Below, in pieces: positions 12,801-17,276 of a stretch of DNA of 17,276 nucleotides. Position 1 is the first letter of the stretch, and the number at the start of each line of letters is the position of its first letter. Location: assembly GCA_018066825.1 (NCBI GenBank), contig JAGPVU010000188.1:1-17276 (forward strand), in the 5' to 3' direction. The stretch comes from Cycloclasticus sp. Lineage in GTDB: Bacteria > Pseudomonadota > Gammaproteobacteria > Methylococcales > Cycloclasticaceae. Both the position numbers and the translations under genes were made by a program. Under the pieces are notes generated by a model that was not told the DNA's origin, did not search any database, and saw only the letters and a list, made by a program, of their open reading frames with translations.

Positions 12801-12804
12801 CTCC
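12801..12804 (-). promoter_or_regulatory. Ribosome binding site deciding the TTG start of trmJ
   Basis: GGAG on the minus strand is eight bases from TTG 12792 and only one base from an out-of-frame ATG at 12799, so the TTG is the better-placed start. Confidence 0.6.
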
Positions 12805-12850
12805 AACGGTATCTGTTATCCTTTCGCCATTTTAAAGCGTAGGCAAAATT

Positions 12851-13648
12851 ATGCACCCCATGTTAAATATTGCTATTAGAGCAGCAAGACAAGCAGGCGA
12901 GATTATTATACGTTCAGCTGACTCTGTAGACACGCTGAAGATCACCACCAAAAGTCAAAATGACTTTGCTACTGATATCGATAAGCGGGCAGAAGACGAG
13001 ATTATTAGAATTCTGTTAACCGCCTACCCCGATCACGGCATTCTTGCTGAAGAATCGGGTTATACCAATGAGGGCGCCGAATACATGTGGATTATTGATC
13101 CCTTAGACGGCACCACTAATTATATGCATGGTTTCCCACATTATGCGGTATCCATCGCGTTAAAAAAAGGCGACATTATCGAACAGGCTGTTATTTACGA
13201 CCCTGTTCGTCAAGACCTCTTTACTGCCAGTCGAGGTAAAGGCGCTATGCTGAACAATAGGCGCATTCGTGTTTGTCGGCAACGAAAACTAGAAGGCGCT
13301 TTTTTAGGTACCGGTTTTCCGTTTAAAAACAGTAATAATGTCGAACCTTATTTGGATATTTTTCGCGACATCTTCAGCATCACCTCGGGCGTTAGACGTG
13401 CGGGCGCAGCTTCACTTGATTTGGCTTATGTAGCAGCCGGTAAGCTCGATGGTTTTTTTGAGATTGGCTTAAAGCCCTGGGACATGGCAGCTGGTATTTT
13501 GTTGATTCAAGAAGCGGGCGGTGTGGTAAGTGACTTTTCTAATAACGACCGATACCTTGATTCAGGTAATATCGTTTGCGCCAACCCGTCAATGCACCGC
13601 ATTTTACTGGACAAGATTACCCCACACGTCAAAAAAATAATCGATTAG
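12851..13648 (+). CDS. suhB: Inositol-1-monophosphatase / Nus factor SuhB
   Basis: SuhB hydrolyses inositol monophosphates in vitro, but in E. coli its main role is as a partner of the Nus factors in rRNA transcription antitermination. The 265 residues match the family. Magnesium ligands are Glu67 (ILAEESG), Asp83 and Asp86 in IIDPLDGTTNYMHGFP, and Asp211 in KPWDMAAG, essentially the same numbering as E. coli SuhB. GTGFPF (153-158) and RRAGAASLDLAYVAAGKLDG (182-201) are also typical. ATG 12851 has a weak AGG upstream. It is a single plus-strand gene between two minus-strand operons; no consensus promoter stands out in the 58-base divergent gap. Confidence 0.96.
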   Translation: MHPMLNIAIRAARQAGEIIIRSADSVDTLKITTKSQNDFATDIDKRAEDEIIRILLTAYPDHGILAEESGYTNEGAEYMWIIDPLDGTTNYMHGFPHYAVSIALKKGDIIEQAVIYDPVRQDLFTASRGKGAMLNNRRIRVCRQRKLEGAFLGTGFPFKNSNNVEPYLDIFRDIFSITSGVRRAGAASLDLAYVAAGKLDGFFEIGLKPWDMAAGILLIQEAGGVVSDFSNNDRYLDSGNIVCANPSMHRILLDKITPHVKKIID

Positions 13649-13673
13649 GGGTTCTACCCTATCGCTATCTAAC

Positions 13674-13696
13674 GCACCAAGCCTTACGCTTGGTGC
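13674..13696. terminator. Hairpin between convergent suhB and secF
   Basis: GCACCAAGC pairs perfectly with GCTTGGTGC around CTTAC, 25 bases past the suhB stop and 6 bases past the secF stop. No T-run follows on either strand, so it is either a factor-assisted terminator or a 3'-end stabilising stem. Confidence 0.55.
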
Positions 13697-13702
13697 AGTT
13701 AA

Positions 13703-14638
13703 CTAAGGTATTTTGTCTAGCTCTTCCTGATCTACCGTTACGACCATAAGGTCAGCCTTACTAATACCTAAGGCTAAGGTGATTGGGCTGGCAACATAAA
13801 TTGAAGAATAGGTACCGATAAGCACACCAACAATTAACGCCAACGCGAAGTCATGAATAATTTCACCACCAAAAACAAATAAGGCGAACAGTACCAACAA
13901 TGTCGTCAACGAGGTCATAATGGTACGGCTTAAGGTCTGGTTTAACGAAATATTTACTACCTCGCTTGGACTCCCCTTACGTAATTTTCTAAAGTTTTCC
14001 CGAACACGGTCAAATACAACGATTGTGTCATTTAATGAATAACCAATCACAGCCAATAATGCTGCTAGCACGGTTAAGTCGAACTCGAATTGAAAAATAG
14101 AAAAGAAACCTAGCGTTATGATGACATCATGCGCCAAAGCAGCCACAGAACCCAGCGCAAAACGGTATTCAAAACGCACGGTGACGTAAATAAGTATACA
14201 AATCATGGCATATAATAGTGCTAAACCGCCATCTTCAGTCAGTTCTTCACCCACCTGTGGACCAACAAACTCCGCCCGTCTCAACACACCCGGTTGTGAA
14301 TATTCAGCATTAATCGCTGCTTGCATTTTGTTGCTTAGGGCTGCAGTATTCAGCGCTCCATCCGGTAACAGACGAATCAGCACCTCTTGAGATGAGCCAA
14401 AATGCTGAACGACTGCTCCATGAAAACCCGCTGTTGTAAGTACTTGTCTTAATTCACTTAAGTCCGCAGGCGCTGAAAAACTCATTTCTACCAAGGTGCC
14501 GCCAGTAAAGTCGATGCCTTTTTTTAAGCCCTGGGTTGCTAAAGACGCAAGAGAAACAAGTATCAATATAAACGAAAAAATAGTCGCTATTTTACGTTTA
14601 CTTAAAAAATCAATTTTTATCGTAGTTTGATCAGTCAT
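13703..14638 (-). CDS. secF: Protein translocase subunit SecF
   Basis: SecF joins SecD and YajC in the inner membrane and uses the proton-motive force to complete export of proteins through SecYEG. The 311 residues show a first membrane helix (about 18-35), the GIDFTGGTLVEMSF signature (41-54), a periplasmic domain to about 130, and five further membrane helices (about 138-290) including the conserved YSLNDTIVVFDRVREN and the TSLTTLLVLFALFVFGG region. Asp and Arg residues in the former belong to the proposed proton path of the SecDF/RND fold. It starts one base after the secD stop, so translation is coupled. It is the last gene of the tgt-yajC-secD-secF run and converges on suhB. Confidence 0.97.
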   Translation of the reverse strand: MTDQTTIKIDFLSKRKIATIFSFILILVSLASLATQGLKKGIDFTGGTLVEMSFSAPADLSELRQVLTTAGFHGAVVQHFGSSQEVLIRLLPDGALNTAALSNKMQAAINAEYSQPGVLRRAEFVGPQVGEELTEDGGLALLYAMICILIYVTVRFEYRFALGSVAALAHDVIITLGFFSIFQFEFDLTVLAALLAVIGYSLNDTIVVFDRVRENFRKLRKGSPSEVVNISLNQTLSRTIMTSLTTLLVLFALFVFGGEIIHDFALALIVGVLIGTYSSIYVASPITLALGISKADLMVVTVDQEELDKIP

Positions 14639-14639
14639 T

Positions 14640-16496
14640 TTATATCTTCAAGGTAGTTAGCTGACGGTTACCATAGCTTGCATTGACTAAGGCCCTGGTG
14701 CCGACGATTGCGGTAAACATAGAGGTTAAAATACCGATACTTAAGGTGATAGCAAAGCCTTTAATCGGCCCCGTACCAAAACCAAATAATATGATTGCAG
14801 CAATTAAGGTTGTCACATTAGCATCAGCAATAGTTGAAAATGCTTTCTCATAGCCCGCGTGAATACTGGCTTGCGGGGAATTACCATTTTTAAGTTCTTC
14901 TTTTATTCGCTCAAAAATCAACACATTGGCATCCACCGCCATACCCACGGTTAAAACAATACCCGCAATACCCGGTAGCGTTAAGGTCGCTTGTAAAAGC
15001 GACAAAATAGCCACAATAAAAATCAAATTGGTCGCCAATGCAATATCGGCAAATAAACCAAAAGTTTTGTAGTACACCGCCATAAAGATCAACACAAGGA
15101 CAAAACCAATCATCACTGAATTAAAGCCTTTATCGATATTATCTTGGCCCAAGCTTGGTCCAACGGTACGTTCTTCTACAATATCAATTGGTGCCGCTAA
15201 GGCACCTGCGCGTAGTAACAAGGCTAAATCACGTGCTTCTGCGGTATTGTCTAATCCGGTGGTTTGGAATCGGTTGCTAAAGTGACCACGAATTGTCGCC
15301 ACATTAATCACTTCTTCTACGATAGTCTTAACCCGAACCGGCTTACCATCAACCAAGTTGGTGTCTGTTCTATTTTCAATGAACACTACCGCCATCGGTT
15401 GACCGATGTTTTCACGGGTGGTTTTACTCATCTTTTTACCGCCAGGCCCATCAAGACTAACCGACACCATGGCCGATCCGCTGTCGCTTTCGATACCTGA
15501 GGAGGCATCAACAATTTCACTACCCGTCACGATGACCTGTTTTTTCAATAAAATTTGCCCACCTTCTCGGTTGTTATACAACTTAGAGCCCAGCGGCACC
15601 CGACCTGCTATGGCGTCTGACACGCTGTGTTCAACATCCACCATATGGTATTCAAGGGTTGCGGTTGCACCTAGAATCTCTTTTGCTCGTGCAGTATCTT
15701 GCACACCCGGCAACTCAACAACAATACGGTTATCACCTTGTTGTTGAATAACTGGTTCTGCAACACCCAATTCATTAACACGATTTTTTAGGGTAATAAT
15801 GTTTTGTTGTAGTGCGTATTTACGAACATCTTTACGCTCATCTGCTGACATCGCAGCAATAATCGTCGGTTTCGTTGGTGTTGAGGGGTCTGTTTTGAAT
15901 TCCCAGCTGCGGAACTGTCGGCTAAGTTGTTCTAACGCTGCGTCATGAATCACTTGTTTTCTAAACTTAATTAGCACCTTACCCTCTTCCGCGACCACAC
16001 CAAGGTAACGCAACTTCTCTTCCCTTAAGTATTGACGAATATCCGTAGCATAACGGTCAATGGCTTGCTTTTCCGCCGCCTGCATATCCACTTCTAATAA
16101 AAAGTGTACCCCGCCACGTAAATCCAACCCCAAATACATTGGTGACGCATTAAAAGAGCGTAGCCATTCAGGTGTGGCCGGCGCTAGATTAAGTGCGACA
16201 ACGAAGTTTTTAGCCAATTTGGCGCGCAAAATATCCGCGGCTTTTAATTGCTGCTCCGTATTGCTAAAGCGTAGTAACAGATGCTCCGTCTGTTCACTCG
16301 CTTTAAGTGGAATATCAGCGTTTTTTAACGTTTCTTTTATATCCGTTAACAATAAGGTATTTACGACCGCACCGCGAAGAGGCGAAACTTGAACAGAGGG
16401 GTCTTCACCATAGATATTAGGTAGGGCATAAACTAGGGCAAGCATTAGCGATACCGCTAATGCCACGTTTTTCCACGCAGGAAAGTGATTCATCAT
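14640..16496 (-). CDS. secD: Protein translocase subunit SecD
   Basis: SecD is the larger partner of SecF in the inner membrane and its large periplasmic region pulls the exported chain. The 618 residues match gammaproteobacterial SecD. There is an N-terminal helix (9-27), the D1 signature YLGLDLRGGVHFLLEVDM (121-138), a periplasmic P1 domain with NRVNELGVAEPVIQQQG and RIVVELPGVQDTARAKEILG, and a C-terminal bundle of five helices (about 455-605) holding VGMAVDANVLIFERIKEEL and the GPIKGFAITLSIGI motif. Two ATG codons stand at the start; I keep the first. It lies 21 bases after yajC and one base before secF. Confidence 0.98.
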   Translation of the reverse strand: MMNHFPAWKNVALAVSLMLALVYALPNIYGEDPSVQVSPLRGAVVNTLLLTDIKETLKNADIPLKASEQTEHLLLRFSNTEQQLKAADILRAKLAKNFVVALNLAPATPEWLRSFNASPMYLGLDLRGGVHFLLEVDMQAAEKQAIDRYATDIRQYLREEKLRYLGVVAEEGKVLIKFRKQVIHDAALEQLSRQFRSWEFKTDPSTPTKPTIIAAMSADERKDVRKYALQQNIITLKNRVNELGVAEPVIQQQGDNRIVVELPGVQDTARAKEILGATATLEYHMVDVEHSVSDAIAGRVPLGSKLYNNREGGQILLKKQVIVTGSEIVDASSGIESDSGSAMVSVSLDGPGGKKMSKTTRENIGQPMAVVFIENRTDTNLVDGKPVRVKTIVEEVINVATIRGHFSNRFQTTGLDNTAEARDLALLLRAGALAAPIDIVEERTVGPSLGQDNIDKGFNSVMIGFVLVLIFMAVYYKTFGLFADIALATNLIFIVAILSLLQATLTLPGIAGIVLTVGMAVDANVLIFERIKEELKNGNSPQASIHAGYEKAFSTIADANVTTLIAAIILFGFGTGPIKGFAITLSIGILTSMFTAIVGTRALVNASYGNRQLTTLKI

Positions 16497-16517
16497 GACG
16501 ACAACTCGTTTAAGGGG

Positions 16518-16892
16518 TTATTTTTTAGGTTTTGCGTCTACTTTCGCCGTTGTTTTGTATGTACCTTTAGGCATAACAGACGCAATGGACGCTTTAGTGA
16601 TTTGAACGCTTAGGTTAGCGCCAATTTCTAAGGTAAAAAAATTGTCGCCGACTTCGGTAATTTTTCCTAGTACACCACCGGTGGTCACAATTTCGTCACC
16701 TTTTTTAGCGCCTGCCACCATGTTTTTGTGGTCTTTATTACGCTTTTGCTGTGGACGTATCAGCAAAAAATAGAAAATAACGATTAAGGCTATTGGAAAA
16801 AGTAGGCCTTCAAATCCTGGTTGTGCCGCCGCTTGTGCCGAAGACACAGCGCCATCTGTTGCAACTGCATCGGGTACTAAAAAATCAAACAT
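16518..16892 (-). CDS. yajC: Sec translocon accessory subunit YajC
   Basis: YajC is a small single-span inner-membrane protein that accompanies SecD and SecF; its exact role is unclear. The 124 residues have a hydrophobic helix (about 29-46, LLFPIALIVIFYFLLIRPQ) directly followed by the family mark RPQQKRNKDHKNMVAGAKKGDEIVTTGGVLGKI and a cytosolic beta-rich domain ending in a Lys-rich tail. The Ala/Gln-rich segment before the helix (AVATDGAVSSAQAAAQPG) is common in the family. AGGAG at 16898-16902 lies five bases before the ATG, the strongest ribosome site in this operon. It lies 36 bases after tgt. Confidence 0.97.
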   Translation of the reverse strand: MFDFLVPDAVATDGAVSSAQAAAQPGFEGLLFPIALIVIFYFLLIRPQQKRNKDHKNMVAGAKKGDEIVTTGGVLGKITEVGDNFFTLEIGANLSVQITKASIASVMPKGTYKTTAKVDAKPKK

Positions 16893-16928
16893 GTTTACTC
16901 CTAAATTTATTGTTAACTCGATGTTTCA

Positions 16929-17276
16929 TTATGCCACAGGCTCTGAATTTTTACCCCGCTGTTGATAGAAATCATCAACAAATTCAGGTAATTTCTTTTC
17001 TTCTATGGCCGCGCGTAATCCGCGCATTAAATCTTGGTAATAATGCAGGTTATGAATGGTGTTTAATCGGGCGCCTAAAATCTCCTTACACTTATCTAAA
17101 TGCCGCAAATAGGCTCTTGAATAATTTTTACAGGTGTAGCAATTACAGGCTTCATCTATTGGACGTGTATCAAATTGATATTGTTCATTTCTGATTTTCA
17201 CTAAACCTTGGCGGTTAAATAAATAGCCATTGCGTGCGTTACGCGTTGGCATCACGCAATCAAACATATCAATGCC
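16929..17276 (-). CDS. tgt: Queuine/preQ1 tRNA-guanine transglycosylase, C-terminal part
   Basis: Only the last 115 residues are in the window; the gene continues beyond the right edge. Tgt swaps guanine for preQ1 at the wobble position of GUN anticodons. The fragment opens with GIDMFDCVMPTRNARNG, where the Asp of FDC is the catalytic nucleophile in characterised homologues, and carries the zinc site CNCYTC with a distal His in NTIHNLHYYQ. The C-terminal helices LMRGLRAAIEEKKLPEFVDDFYQQRG are typical. It leads into yajC, secD and secF, the usual order in this class (often with queA upstream). Confidence 0.97.
   Translation of the reverse strand, partial: GIDMFDCVMPTRNARNGYLFNRQGLVKIRNEQYQFDTRPIDEACNCYTCKNYSRAYLRHLDKCKEILGARLNTIHNLHYYQDLMRGLRAAIEEKKLPEFVDDFYQQRGKNSEPVA

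Noticed and set aside
1..17276. CRISPR array, insertion sequence, prophage or toxin-antitoxin module
   Set aside because: No spaced direct repeats, transposase, integrase, terminal inverted repeats or small paired toxin-antitoxin genes were seen; nearly all the sequence is accounted for by core genes.

Overview
The window looks like a chromosomal core region of a gammaproteobacterium with moderate, slightly AT-leaning base composition. Three things point that way: the block tgt-yajC-secD-secF next to suhB, with divergent trmJ-cysE; the cluster mtnA / mtaD-ubiG-HAD phosphatase-yciK, known in this form from Pseudomonas; and a UbiG ubiquinone pathway. I cannot assign a genus. A marine or methylotroph-like member of the Thiotrichales side is possible, but that is a guess.

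Layout. 1-694: the 5' part of a phosphonate/phosphate-type periplasmic binding protein gene (minus), apparently frameshifted, behind a non-coding stretch with a TTTTC pentanucleotide repeat. 695-1225: a small lipoprotein (minus) made of glycine-marked heptads. 1456-1545: tRNA-Ser(UGA) (minus) with its own terminator. 1735-2406: a BI-1/YccA-family membrane protein (plus). 2451-5246: mtnA-crcB-serS, read leftward. 5250-10037: mtaD-ubiG-mupP-rmuC-yciK, read rightward as a tight, partly overlapping operon. 10025-12792: trmJ, then cysE and a stand-alone cysteine desulfurase (minus). 12851-13648: suhB (plus). 13703-17276: tgt (partial)-yajC-secD-secF (minus).

How the genes fit together. MtaD and MtnA are two steps of a deamination-type methylthioadenosine salvage route and are transcribed back to back from promoters that appear to lie inside each other's coding sequence. 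UbiG makes ubiquinone. The HAD phosphatase matches MupP (N-acetylmuramate-6-phosphate phosphatase of peptidoglycan recycling) better than Gph in its C-terminal motif and by synteny. RmuC and a YciK-like reductase complete that operon. CysE starts cysteine synthesis and the adjacent desulfurase consumes cysteine, but iscR and iscU, common neighbours in related genomes, are absent here. YajC-SecD-SecF drive late steps of protein export.

Most of the window is ordinary housekeeping sequence, and I found no convincing undescribed multi-gene system. The best second looks are the repeat tract and frameshift at the left edge, the heptad lipoprotein, the mutually embedded mtnA/mtaD promoters, the reductase with Asp at the usual catalytic Ser position, and the desulfurase without iscRU.
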